Source: an uncultured Collinsella sp. (GTDB lineage Bacteria; Actinomycetota; Coriobacteriia; Coriobacteriales; Coriobacteriaceae). From it: 15,535 nt of DNA. Positions 1-10,348 of this stretch are shown one piece after another; within the stretch, counting starts at the first letter, position 1; the number at the start of each line of letters is the position of its first letter. The notes below the pieces were generated by a model. It did not search any database, was not told where the DNA came from, and saw only the letters and a list, made by a program, of their open reading frames with translations. Location: positions 1-15,535 of the forward strand of contig CALFGH010000065.1 of the NCBI GenBank assembly GCA_937958315.1. The letters are read 5' to 3'. The translations under genes were made by a program, and so were the position numbers.

Positions 1-2
1 AC

Positions 3-37
3 GCAAAGAAGGCCACTTAATGTGGCCTTCGTCTTGC
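3..37 (-). terminator. Rho-independent terminator of the cell-wall hydrolase gene
   Basis: A perfect 9-bp stem (GAAGGCCAC at 8-16, GTGGCCTTC at 22-30) encloses a 5-base loop. Read on the minus strand the hairpin is followed by TTTGCG. It lies about 75 bases past the stop codon of the minus-strand gene ending at 106. The T-run is short, so termination strength is uncertain, and the base of the stem may extend by GCAA/TTGC. Confidence 0.65.
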
Positions 38-105
38 GCAGGACTGTAGAGCAGGCAACCTTATGCCTCGCCCGCAGTCCCGGACCAACCAGCTTCAAGC
101 CGCAG

Positions 106-1311
106 TTACGACAGCGCAATACCACCGAGCCAGCCCCAGCGCACGCCAGAGCCAGTGCCGTAGAACCCAATGAACGAGTCAAGCGACCTCGACGTGATGG
201 CGCCCTCGTTACTCATAACGATGCCGCCGCCAACGTAGATGCCCACGTGGCCATAGATCAGGCCCGGTATGCCGGTACCGCTATGCGATGAGTCGGCAAC
301 AATCATGCCCACCTGCAGCGCCGAGCGGTCGGAGCTATAGCACCAGGCGTTAAACATATCGCACGCGTTACCGCCAAAGTAGCCAACGCCGGCGTTACGG
401 AAGACATTGGTAACCCACGCCGCGCACCAGTTCTGCCCCGGCGATGGCGTGGAGTAGCACGCGTTGACGACGGCCTGCTGCTTGCCCGAGCCGGCATTCT
501 GCTGCGGAGTTCCGGGCGCATACGATCCACCGCCCGAGCTCGAACCACCCGAATAGGAATTGTTCTTGTTCGCGGCGGCCGCGGCAGCGGCGGCCTTCCT
601 GGCAGCCTCCTCAGCCTGGGCGGCAGCGAGAATCTCGGAATCACGCTGAGCCATGAGCTCCTTGACGTCGTCGGAAAGACCGCTCAGCACGGTCTGGACC
701 TCTTGCTGCTTGGCCTGCATGTCCTGCATCTGGGCAGTCTGCTGGTCCTTGAGCTTCTCTAAGTCGGCCTTCTGCGACTCAAGCTCGGTCTTTTGCGCAT
801 CGAGCTCTTCCTGGATGGTCTGAATGTCCTCGATGGCGTCGCGGTCGCTCTTGTTGATCTTCTCAACATAGTGCGCATTGGCGACGAGCTCCTCAAACGA
901 GCCCGAGGCGAGCAGCAGCGACAGGATGTTGGTGCCGCCCGACTTATAGCTGGCGGAAACGCGATCGGAAAGATCGCCGCGCTTCTTTTTGAGCTCGGCC
1001 TTCTTTTCGTCAATCTGCGCCTGCGTACTGTCAATCTGGCCCTGTACGCCCTCGATATCGTTGAGGGTCTGGGCGTTCTTGTTGGCCAGCGCCGCGTATT
1101 CATTTGCGATGCTGTCGAGCTGGGCCTGGACCTCGTCAAGCTGAGCCTGGGCCGCATTGAGCTTGTCGGTGGTTTCCTTGGTGGCCTCCGCAGCATGGGC
1201 GCGAGCGGGCAGACCAAAAAGAACGGCTGCAGAAGCTGCGCCGAACAGGGCCTTGAGGGCAGTGCGACGCGAAAGCTCCTGGGAAAGGATGGAATCGCTG
1301 TTTGGTGACAT
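106..1311 (-). CDS. Secreted coiled-coil peptidoglycan hydrolase with C-terminal NlpC/P60- or CHAP-like domain
   Basis: 401 residues. The N-terminus has a twin-arginine-like signal (SRR at residues 14-16, hydrophobic stretch to about 35, likely cleavage after AHA at 38-40). Residues about 43-240 are a charged, heptad-like coiled coil rich in Q, E, K and A, as in the PcsB/CwlO N-terminal domain that regulates cell-wall hydrolases. An Ala run and a Gly/Ser linker (about 240-275) lead to a papain-fold domain. Its candidate catalytic residues are C296 (in NWCAAW), H355 (in YGHVGIY) and N368 or E369. The inferred role is cleavage of peptidoglycan peptide crosslinks during division or growth. ATG at 1309-1311 is preceded by GGAG with 5-base spacing. 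The gene is divergent from galE. The domain class (C40 versus CHAP) cannot be settled by eye. Confidence 0.85.
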   Translation of the reverse strand: MSPNSDSILSQELSRRTALKALFGAASAAVLFGLPARAHAAEATKETTDKLNAAQAQLDEVQAQLDSIANEYAALANKNAQTLNDIEGVQGQIDSTQAQIDEKKAELKKKRGDLSDRVSASYKSGGTNILSLLLASGSFEELVANAHYVEKINKSDRDAIEDIQTIQEELDAQKTELESQKADLEKLKDQQTAQMQDMQAKQQEVQTVLSGLSDDVKELMAQRDSEILAAAQAEEAARKAAAAAAAANKNNSYSGGSSSGGGSYAPGTPQQNAGSGKQQAVVNACYSTPSPGQNWCAAWVTNVFRNAGVGYFGGNACDMFNAWCYSSDRSALQVGMIVADSSHSGTGIPGLIYGHVGIYVGGGIVMSNEGAITSRSLDSFIGFYGTGSGVRWGWLGGIALS

Positions 1312-1355
1312 ATCTACTCCGTTACATGTTTATTTATATGTCGCTCAACTCATAC

Positions 1356-1383
1356 ATATTAGCGTACATCCGGCGCATCCCAA
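1356..1383 (-). promoter_or_regulatory. Candidate promoter of the cell-wall hydrolase gene
   Basis: On the minus strand TTGGGA (1378-1383) is separated by 16 bases from TAATAT (1356-1361), in an AT-rich part of the 267-base divergent intergenic region. Both elements match the sigma-70 consensus only partly. Placement is tentative; it would give a leader of about 40 bases. Confidence 0.3.
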
Positions 1384-1513
1384 CGATTTCCACGAACGGC
1401 AGCAAACCGTATGGTCGGCGGCTCGTATGCAAACGTCAAGGTCGAGGGTATGCCCACGCCAAACATTTCCATGAGTACGTTAGCATGTTCATCTGCTTTT
1501 CCTGCCCTGCACG

Positions 1514-1541
1514 TTTTGGGTGCCCCTGCCTGCGCTATACT
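1514..1541 (+). promoter_or_regulatory. Candidate galE promoter
   Basis: TATACT at 1536-1541 is a good -10 element. The upstream TTTTGG (1514-1519, spacing 16) is a weak -35. Transcription would start about 30 bases before the galE ATG. The rest of the intergenic region (about 1390-1510) shows no further element that I can support. Confidence 0.45.
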
Positions 1542-1578
1542 CCCCTGAAGAAGTGTTCCTGATTCGATAGGAGACTAC

Positions 1579-2640
1579 ATGTCCAAAGCACTCGACCCCA
1601 AAGACACCTGCGTCCTCGTAACCGGTGGCGCCGGCTTTATCGGCTCGCACACCGTCGTTCAGCTGCTCGAGGGCGGCTACCAGGTCGTCATCGTCGATGA
1701 CCTTTCCAACTCCAGCGCCGTCGCCGTCGACCGCGTCAAGACCATCGTGGGCGAAGAGGCTGCCAAGAACCTCACCTTCTACGAGGCCAACGTGCTCGAC
1801 CGCGAGGCCATGAACAAGATCTTCGACACCCATCAGATCGACCGCGTCATCCACTTCGCCGGCTTTAAAGCCGTCGGCGAGTCGGTGAGCAAGCCCGTCG
1901 AGTACTACCACAACAACATCGAGAACACCCTGGTGCTTATCGACGTCATGCGCAACCATGGCTGCAAGTCCATCATCTTCTCGAGCTCCTCGACCGTCTA
2001 CGGCGACCCGGACAACCCGCCCGTCACCGAGGAAGACCCCAAGAAGCCCGCAACCAACCCCTATGGCTGGACCAAGTGGATGATCGAGCAGATCCTTATG
2101 GACGTTCACACCGCCGACCCCGAGTGGGACGTTGTGCTGCTCCGCTACTTCAACCCCATCGGCGCCCATCCGTCGGGCCTGATCGGCGAGGACCCCAAGG
2201 GCATCCCCAACAACCTGGTGCCCTATGTTGCGCAGGTTGCCGTGGGCAAGCTCGAGGCCGTTCAGGTCTTTGGCAACGACTACCCCACACCCGACGGCAC
2301 CGGTGTGCGCGACTACATCCACGTGTGCGATCTGGCCTCTGGTCACGTTGCCGCCCTTAACTGGATGAACGGCAAGACCGGCGTCGAGATCTTTAACCTG
2401 GGCACCGGCACCGGCACCTCGGTACTCGAGGTCGTCGCCGCCTTCTCCAAGGCTTGTGGCAAGGAGCTGCCCTACGTGATCCGCGAGCGCCGTGCCGGCG
2501 ACATCGCCGCCAACTGGTGCGATGCCTCCAAGGCTGAGCGCATGATGGGCTGGAAGGCTCAGTACGACATCGCGGATATGTGCCGCGATAGCTGGAACTG
2601 GCAGAGCCACAACCCCAACGGCTTCGCCGACGCCGAGTAG
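1579..2640 (+). CDS. galE: UDP-glucose 4-epimerase
   Basis: 353 residues, slightly longer than E. coli GalE because of a short N-terminal extension. It interconverts UDP-glucose and UDP-galactose in the cytoplasm (Leloir pathway and glycan precursor supply). Visible features are the Rossmann NAD-binding motif GGAGFIGSH (G16, G19, G22) and an acidic end to the second strand (VDDLSN). The catalytic set is S137 in FSSSSTVYGD with Y162 and K166 in NPYGWTK. Spacing S137 to Y162 equals that of E. coli S124 to Y149. RYFNPIGAHPSG and the C-terminal sugar-nucleotide-binding part are intact. The start is supported by AGGAG at 1569-1573, five bases before the ATG. A promoter precedes the gene and a terminator follows, so it is probably monocistronic. 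No galK or galT lies in the window. Confidence 0.97.
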   Translation: MSKALDPKDTCVLVTGGAGFIGSHTVVQLLEGGYQVVIVDDLSNSSAVAVDRVKTIVGEEAAKNLTFYEANVLDREAMNKIFDTHQIDRVIHFAGFKAVGESVSKPVEYYHNNIENTLVLIDVMRNHGCKSIIFSSSSTVYGDPDNPPVTEEDPKKPATNPYGWTKWMIEQILMDVHTADPEWDVVLLRYFNPIGAHPSGLIGEDPKGIPNNLVPYVAQVAVGKLEAVQVFGNDYPTPDGTGVRDYIHVCDLASGHVAALNWMNGKTGVEIFNLGTGTGTSVLEVVAAFSKACGKELPYVIRERRAGDIAANWCDASKAERMMGWKAQYDIADMCRDSWNWQSHNPNGFADAE

Positions 2641-2662
2641 CAAAAACCTACATACCGCTCTT

Positions 2663-2698
2663 GCCCCGATCTCACGTTGTGAGGTCGGGGCTTTTTTT
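2663..2698 (+). terminator. Strong Rho-independent terminator after galE
   Basis: A 13-bp stem (2663-2675 with 2679-2691, one G-T wobble) and a 3-base loop are followed by seven T residues (2692-2698). It lies 23 bases after the galE stop codon and separates galE from malQ. Confidence 0.93.
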
Positions 2699-2747
2699 CA
2701 TGGCATGTAACCATTCGCCGAAAATCGACCGACTTTTTTATCTTGCC

Positions 2748-2777
2748 TGTACATGTTTAAACAACATGTTTTACAAT
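2748..2777 (+). promoter_or_regulatory. Candidate malQ promoter with operator between -35 and -10
   Basis: TGTACA (2748-2753) and TACAAT (2772-2777) are 18 bases apart. The palindrome TGTTTAAACA (2754-2763) fills the spacer, where a bound repressor would block RNA polymerase. A wider inverted repeat, ACATGTT at 2751-2757 with AACATGT at 2763-2769, overlaps it. A leader of about 80 bases to the malQ start is implied. Confidence 0.5.
2754..2763. promoter_or_regulatory. Putative GntR/HutC-type operator upstream of malQ
   Basis: TGTTTAAACA is a perfect palindrome whose core GTTTAAAC (2755-2762) fits GT-N-TA-N-AC, the half-site pattern described for HutC-subfamily GntR regulators. The same core occurs twice upstream of the PTS gene next to the gntR gene. 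Assignment to that regulator is an inference from the shared motif. Confidence 0.5.
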
Positions 2778-2862
2778 AGGCATATCGAATCAGAACATCG
2801 GAGGCGGACTGCACACCCATCGGCAGGCCGACCCCACAACAAGAAGGTTGGTGAGCGCATTC

Positions 2863-4368
2863 ATGGAGCGTGCAAGCGGCGTCCTCATGCCCGTCTCATC
2901 TCTGCCCGGACCATACGGAATCGGCGGCTTTGGCTGGAATGCCTACGACTTTGTCGATTTCCTCGCCTCGTGCAAACAACATTACTGGCAGATTCTGCCC
3001 CTTACGACGACCAGCTATGGCGATTCGCCCTATCAGTCTTTCTCGGCCCGCGCGGGCAACCCCAACTTTATCGACTTTGCCGAGCTTATCGAGGCAGGGT
3101 ATCTGGAGCAGCGCGATATCGATGGCGTGTATCTGGGATCCGACCCCAGCAATGTCGACTACGGCGCTATCTTTGGCGGCCGCCGTCAGATTCTCGACCG
3201 CGCCGCTGAGCGCTTTGCTGCCGACAAGCCGGCCGATTTTGATGACTTTATCCAGGCCAACGAGGACTGGCTCATCCCCTACTGCGAGTTTATGACCGTC
3301 AAAGAGGAGTGCGGGCTCAAGGCCTTTTGGGAGTGGCCCGAGGAGCTCCGCCGCCGCGGCGAGGCATCCAGCAAGGTCTGCGCCGCCCATCCCGAGCGCA
3401 TGCTCTACCACCAGATGGCGCAGTATTTCTTCGATCGCCAGTGGAGCCGCCTCAAGGCCTATGCCAACGAGCACGACATCCTGATCATCGGCGACCTGCC
3501 CATCTACGTCTCGCGCGACTCCGTCGAGATGTGGGCCACGCCCGAGCTCTTTAAGATCGACGCCGCCGGCAATCCCGTGAGCGTCGCCGGCACGCCGCCC
3601 GACCAGTTCTCGGCCACCGGCCAGTACTGGGGCAACCCCATCTATGACTGGGATGCTATGGAAACAGACGGCTTCTCCTGGTGGGAAGGCCGCATCCGAG
3701 CCGCCCTCGACATGTACGACATCATCCGTCTGGACCACTTCCGCGGTTTCGAGGCATTTTGGGAGGTGCCGTTCTCCTCTCCCGATTCGTCATATGGTAC
3801 ATGGACGCAGGGTCCCGGCCTCAAGTTCTTCAAGACACTCGAGGAAAAGCTCGGCACGCTGCCCATCATCGCCGAGGACCTGGGCTTTCTTACCCCTGGT
3901 GTCATCGACATGCGCGACACCACGGGCTTCCCTGGCATGAAGATCCTGCAGTTTGCCTTTGAGGGCACCAACTCGTACTACCTGCCGCACAACTACATTG
4001 CCAACACCGTCGCCTACGTCGGAACGCATGACAACGAAACGGCACGCGGCTGGTATGAGGGAACGGCCACCCCGCGTCAGCGCGAGCAGGCGGCCCTGTA
4101 TACCCACCAGCAGGCAGGCGAGTCCATGGCCGATGCGCTCAACCGCACCATCGCCGCCAGCGTGAGCGATACCTGCATCTACACCATGCAGGACCTGCTC
4201 AATCTGGGCAACGAGGCGCGCATTAACACCCCCGCCACCCTGGGCGGTAACTGGACTTGGCGCATGCTCGATGGCGCCATCACCCGCGAACTCGAGCACA
4301 AGCTCACCGACTGGACCGAGACCTACTTCCGCATCCCATCGGAAGCCGAAATCGAGCTTCCCCAATAG
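2863..4368 (+). CDS. malQ: 4-alpha-glucanotransferase (amylomaltase, GH77)
   Basis: 501 residues from ATG 2863, the usual length of the compact bacterial amylomaltase. It transfers alpha-1,4-glucan segments between maltooligosaccharides, releasing glucose and longer chains that GlgP can attack. The GH77 catalytic residues are all present: nucleophile D291 (RLDHFRGF), acid/base E338 (IIAEDLG) and D390 (GTHDNE). The N-terminal SGVLMPVSSLPGPYGIG is the family's standard opening. ATG 2863 places it as in homologues and has GGTGAG seven bases upstream; in-frame TTG 2848 and GTG 2851 are possible but would add a non-conserved five-residue tail. The gene lies upstream of glgP on the same strand, with a hairpin between. 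It is probably controlled through the GTTTAAAC site in its promoter. Confidence 0.96.
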   Translation: MERASGVLMPVSSLPGPYGIGGFGWNAYDFVDFLASCKQHYWQILPLTTTSYGDSPYQSFSARAGNPNFIDFAELIEAGYLEQRDIDGVYLGSDPSNVDYGAIFGGRRQILDRAAERFAADKPADFDDFIQANEDWLIPYCEFMTVKEECGLKAFWEWPEELRRRGEASSKVCAAHPERMLYHQMAQYFFDRQWSRLKAYANEHDILIIGDLPIYVSRDSVEMWATPELFKIDAAGNPVSVAGTPPDQFSATGQYWGNPIYDWDAMETDGFSWWEGRIRAALDMYDIIRLDHFRGFEAFWEVPFSSPDSSYGTWTQGPGLKFFKTLEEKLGTLPIIAEDLGFLTPGVIDMRDTTGFPGMKILQFAFEGTNSYYLPHNYIANTVAYVGTHDNETARGWYEGTATPRQREQAALYTHQQAGESMADALNRTIAASVSDTCIYTMQDLLNLGNEARINTPATLGGNWTWRMLDGAITRELEHKLTDWTETYFRIPSEAEIELPQ

Positions 4369-4416
4369 GAGCCACCGCGCCCGACCCCACCCCACCGTGC
4401 GGACGCGACCGCTTTT

Positions 4417-4458
4417 CCCGCGCGAGGCCACCCCAATCCCCTCGCGCGGGCTTCTTTT
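4417..4458 (+). terminator. Probable terminator or attenuator between malQ and glgP
   Basis: A perfect 11-bp GC-rich stem (4417-4427 with 4440-4450, 12-base loop) is followed by CTTCTTTT. The interrupted T-tract suggests partial termination. I see no convincing separate promoter before glgP, so read-through from malQ may supply part of glgP transcription. The remaining bases to 4487 contain the small palindrome GACATGTC (4467-4474). Confidence 0.65.
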
Positions 4459-4497
4459 GAATTTCTGACATGTCGTCAACTCGCCACAGGAGGAAAC

Positions 4498-6765
<2,268 letters not shown>

Positions 6766-6792
6766 TTTCGTTTCCTTTACCCATCCTCTTGA

Positions 6793-6826
6793 AAGCGGAG
6801 TCGCAGCAACGCGGCTCCGCTTTTTT
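6793..6826 (+). terminator. Rho-independent terminator after glgP
   Basis: GCGGAGTCGC (6795-6804) pairs with GCGGCTCCGC (6811-6820) with one G-T wobble and a 6-base loop. Six T residues follow (6821-6826), with A residues before the stem. It lies about 27 bases after the glgP stop. Confidence 0.92.
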
Positions 6827-6862
6827 GCCCGCGTGTTGCCCGTGGCCCGCCTCGACAAAATC

Positions 6863-6919
6863 GTCTCAATCTGTAACACCTACTCGGCCAAAACGGCCCT
6901 ACCCGTTACAGATCAAGAC
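6863..6919. repeat. Inverted-repeat unit 1 of the array
   Basis: Left arm 6863-6877, right arm 6905-6919, centre 27 bases. The arms differ from perfect complementarity at two positions. The centre holds an inner GGCC-AAAAC-GGCC inverted repeat. Confidence 0.85.
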
Positions 6920-6943
6920 AAAACGGTCCTTTCCCTAGGGTTT

Positions 6944-7000
6944 ATCTCAATCTGTAACATCTAACGTCTGAAATCCGCCCTTACTGTTACAGATCGAGAC
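6944..7000. repeat. Inverted-repeat unit 2 of the array
   Basis: Left arm 6944-6958, right arm 6986-7000, centre 27 bases. Pairing extends one base inward (A6959 with T6985). The arms differ at positions 10 and 15. Confidence 0.85.
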
Positions 7001-7023
7001 AAAAGGATAAGCCAGCTAATACA

Positions 7024-7080
7024 ATCTCGATCTGTAACAGGTAGCTGCCGAAATCAGCCTCTCGTGTTACAGATCGAGAC
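7024..7080. repeat. Inverted-repeat unit 3 of the array
   Basis: Left arm 7024-7038, right arm 7066-7080, centre 27 bases. This is the most regular unit: only the outermost base fails to pair. The centre contains GCTG and CAGC, which could form an inner stem. Confidence 0.87.
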
Positions 7081-7103
7081 GGAAGGACAGGCGGCTCAAC
7101 TCA

Positions 7104-7160
7104 ATCTCGTTCTGTAACATCTAAACCCAATTCGAACCTCTACCTGTTACAGACCAAGAC
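7104..7160. repeat. Inverted-repeat unit 4 of the array
   Basis: Left arm 7104-7118, right arm 7146-7160, centre 27 bases. This is the most diverged unit, with differences at arm positions 9, 11 and 15, but spacing is unchanged. The centre contains the palindrome TTCGAA. Confidence 0.83.
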
Positions 7161-7185
7161 AAACGACCTGTCAGACTATCCCAAC

Positions 7186-7231
7186 ACAAAGAAAGGCTCC
7201 CCTCTCGCCTAGTAGACGGGAGGGGAGCCTT
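7186..7231 (-). terminator. Rho-independent terminator of the ABC transporter operon
   Basis: A 15-bp stem (7193-7207 with 7217-7231, one wobble) has a 9-base loop. On the minus strand it is followed by TTTCTTTG-like sequence. It lies about 70 bases after the stop codon of the ATPase gene. Confidence 0.85.
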
Positions 7232-7299
7232 ATATGTGACCACGGCAAAAGGATGGCAAAGCCGCAGTCGCCCAAAAGGAGGGCCTGATTGGATCGGGC

Positions 7300-8499
<1,200 letters not shown>

Positions 8500-8517
8500 G
8501 TCTCTACCTTTCGATAC

Positions 8518-8542
8518 GCGGCGCCGCGCTGAGGAGCGCCGC
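8518..8542 (-). promoter_or_regulatory. Intercistronic hairpin between MalG-type permease and ATPase genes
   Basis: GCGGCGC (8518-8524) pairs with GCGCCGC (8536-8542) with an 11-base loop, directly upstream of the ATPase ribosome site. There is no T-run. It may stabilise the upstream message or tune ATPase translation rather than terminate. Confidence 0.4.
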
Positions 8543-8567
8543 TAAAACTTGCAAAACAGTTACGGCA

Positions 8568-9407
8568 TCAGCCCTTGACGGCACCTGCCACCACGCCGTC
8601 GATGATGTACTTCTGGCAGAGGATGTACATGATGACGATGGGGACAACGACCATCATGATGCAGGCCATCATGGGGCCGAGCTCGACGTGGCCGTAGCCG
8701 CCGCGGAAGTACTGGATCAAGATAGGAATGGTCTTGTACTTGGTGGAGTCGAGGGTGAGGTAGGGCAGCAGGTAGTCGTTCCAGACCCACATGGTCTCGA
8801 GAATGCCGACCGAAAGATAGGTGGGCTTCATGATGGGAAGGACGATCTTAAAGAACACCTGGACCGGGTTGCAGCCGTCGATCATGGCCGCCTCCTCGAT
8901 CTCGAGCGGGATGTTCTTTACAAAGCCGGCGAACATAAAGACCGCCAGGCCCGCACCAAAGCCCAGATAGATAAAGCAGATGTTGAACGGCGTGTTAAAG
9001 CCAATGCGGTCCGCCAAATTGGACAGCGTAAACATGAGCATCTGGAACGGTACGACCATCGAGAACACGAACAGGTAATAGAAGAAGTTCGAGATCTTGC
9101 TGTTGACGCGAACCACGTACCAAGCGCACATGGAGCAGCACACCAAGATCAGCACGACCGACGTGACCGTGATGATGAGCGAGTACATAAATGCCGAGGC
9201 AAAGCCCTGCTCGTTAAGGGCGTGCACGTAGTTTGCAAGGCCGTTGAACGTCTCGGGCGTGAGCAGATCGAATGCCGTGGTGGTGCTGATTGCAGTTCCC
9301 TTTTTAAAGGAATTGAGCGCAATCATGAACACGGGGTAGATCCACGCGAGCGACAGGATCGTAAAGAAAATCGAGAGCGCGCGGTTGATAACCTTATCGC
9401 GTTTCAT
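8568..9407 (-). CDS. Sugar ABC transporter permease, MalG family
   Basis: 279 residues with about six membrane segments (first at about 10-32, then about 72-95, 108-130, 140-162, 195-215 and 248-266). The inner-membrane permease EAA loop, which docks the ATPase, is EEAAMIDGCNPVQVFFKIVLP-like at 171-191 with the invariant G178. With the MalF-type protein it forms the transmembrane channel. Its ATG overlaps the stop codon of the malF-type gene by one base (TAATG), so translation is probably coupled. Family membership is clear; the exact sugar is not readable from the permease. Confidence 0.94.
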   Translation of the reverse strand: MKRDKVINRALSIFFTILSLAWIYPVFMIALNSFKKGTAISTTTAFDLLTPETFNGLANYVHALNEQGFASAFMYSLIITVTSVVLILVCCSMCAWYVVRVNSKISNFFYYLFVFSMVVPFQMLMFTLSNLADRIGFNTPFNICFIYLGFGAGLAVFMFAGFVKNIPLEIEEAAMIDGCNPVQVFFKIVLPIMKPTYLSVGILETMWVWNDYLLPYLTLDSTKYKTIPILIQYFRGGYGHVELGPMMACIMMVVVPIVIMYILCQKYIIDGVVAGAVKG

Positions 9408-10261
9408 TACTGCTGCACCTCCTTGGACCTCGTGGCCTTAAGCTGAATCATGGAGATGGCTACGACCAGGATGCAGAAGATAACCGCCTTGGCCTGACCG
9501 ATGCCCTGCCACGCGATACCGGCACGCGAGTAGAACGTGTTGTAGATGTTCAGGGCGAGCATCTCGGTGGAGTGCGCGGGGGCGCCGCCGGTAAGGGCGA
9601 GGTTCTGGTCGAACAGCTTAAAGCCGTTGGTGATGGACAGGAACAGGCAGATGGTGATGGTCGGCATCAGGTTAGGGATCTTAACCTTCCAAAACGTCTG
9701 CCATGCCGTGGCACCGTCGACCTTGGCAGCCTCGATGTAGTCGGACGGAATGGACTGCAGACCAGCGATGTAGATGATCATCATGTAGCCGACCTGCTGC
9801 CACAGGGTCAGGATGATAAGGCCCCAGAAGCCAGCAGCAGAGTTGAGGGCGATGAGCTGGGCGCCGATGTTGGAGAGCAGGCAGTTGATCAAGATCTGCC
9901 AGATGTAGCCCAGCACGATGCCGCCGATCAGGTTCGGCATAAAGAAGATCGTACGGAAGATGTTGGTGCCCTTGAGCGCCTTGCGGGTGAGCGCCTGCGC
10001 GATGGCGAGGGCAATCACGTTGATGAGCACCGTCGACAGGAAGGCAAACGCCACCGTAAAGAAGAACGACGTGGCAAACTGCGGATCGGACAATGCGCGC
10101 ACGTAGTTCTCGATACCGACAAAGTGCGCGTTGTTGATGGTAATAAACTGGCAGAACGAGAGATAGAAGCCCTGGATAAAGGGGATCACGAACCCGATCA
10201 TAAACGCCAGGCACGTGGGCAGCATAAAGAGCGGCCACCAGCGCTTGAGTGCTTTGCCCAT
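9407..10261 (-). CDS. Sugar ABC transporter permease, MalF family
   Basis: 284 residues with about six membrane segments (about 10-34, 67-90, 103-125, 145-165, 200-220, 255-275). The EAA loop is IEAAKVDGATAWQTFWKVKIP at about 176-196 with G183. It is the shorter MalF form without the large periplasmic loop of E. coli MalF, as is usual in Gram-positive sugar importers. Start ATG 10259-10261 has AAAGGA seven bases upstream. Second gene of the operon, after the binding protein and a strong hairpin, and overlapping the next gene by one base. Confidence 0.94.
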   Translation of the reverse strand: MGKALKRWWPLFMLPTCLAFMIGFVIPFIQGFYLSFCQFITINNAHFVGIENYVRALSDPQFATSFFFTVAFAFLSTVLINVIALAIAQALTRKALKGTNIFRTIFFMPNLIGGIVLGYIWQILINCLLSNIGAQLIALNSAAGFWGLIILTLWQQVGYMMIIYIAGLQSIPSDYIEAAKVDGATAWQTFWKVKIPNLMPTITICLFLSITNGFKLFDQNLALTGGAPAHSTEMLALNIYNTFYSRAGIAWQGIGQAKAVIFCILVVAISMIQLKATRSKEVQQ

Positions 10262-10281
10262 AAAAGGGTCCTTTCAATATG

Positions 10282-10317
10282 CAGGGGGCGGGCAAACCAA
10301 CGTCTGCCCGCCCCCTG
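10282..10317 (-). promoter_or_regulatory. GC-rich intercistronic hairpin between binding-protein and permease genes
   Basis: A perfect 13-bp stem (10282-10294 with 10305-10317, 10-base loop), almost all G-C, lies between the binding-protein stop and the permease ribosome site. No T-run follows on the minus strand. This placement is typical of structures that protect the binding-protein mRNA or cause partial read-through, giving more binding protein than permease. That role is inferred. Confidence 0.6.
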
Positions 10318-10348
10318 TCGCTAATCAGATAGCTTGGGCAGCAACTGC

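Larger units (their letters stand above)
6863..7160. repeat. Array of four tandem inverted-repeat units, period about 80 bases
   Basis: Eight copies of a 15-base arm, consensus GTTACAGATCGAGAC, alternate in orientation. They form four inverted repeats of 57 bases (15-base arm, exactly 27-base centre, 15-base arm) separated by 24, 23 and 23 bases. The first eight arm positions (GTTACAGA) are invariant in all eight copies; variation is limited to positions 9-11 and 15. The centres differ but share A at position 1, TA at 4-5 and C at 20. The array lies between the terminators of two convergent transcription units, so neither neighbour should transcribe it. No open reading frame is supported. The function and family are not recognised; REP/BIME-like or MITE-like elements, an operator array or structured RNA are all possible. 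Confidence 0.9.

Noticed and set aside
1489..2643. Long minus-strand open frame opposite galE
   Set aside because: GalE has intact catalytic motifs on the plus strand. The antisense product has no recognisable domain and is V/D/G/H-rich.
2848..2862. Upstream TTG/GTG start for malQ
   Set aside because: It would add five residues not seen at the start of amylomaltases and leaves too little space after the nearest AAGG. ATG 2863 has better spacing.
6863..7160. CRISPR array
   Set aside because: Repeats alternate in orientation, are only 15 bases, and the spacers keep fixed positions and two alternating lengths (27 and 23-24). No cas gene is present. Direct repeats of 25-40 bases would be expected.
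6863..7160. Tandem terminators of glgP or of the ABC operon
   Set aside because: Arms are not GC-rich and no T-tract follows the units. Both neighbours already have good terminators outside the array.
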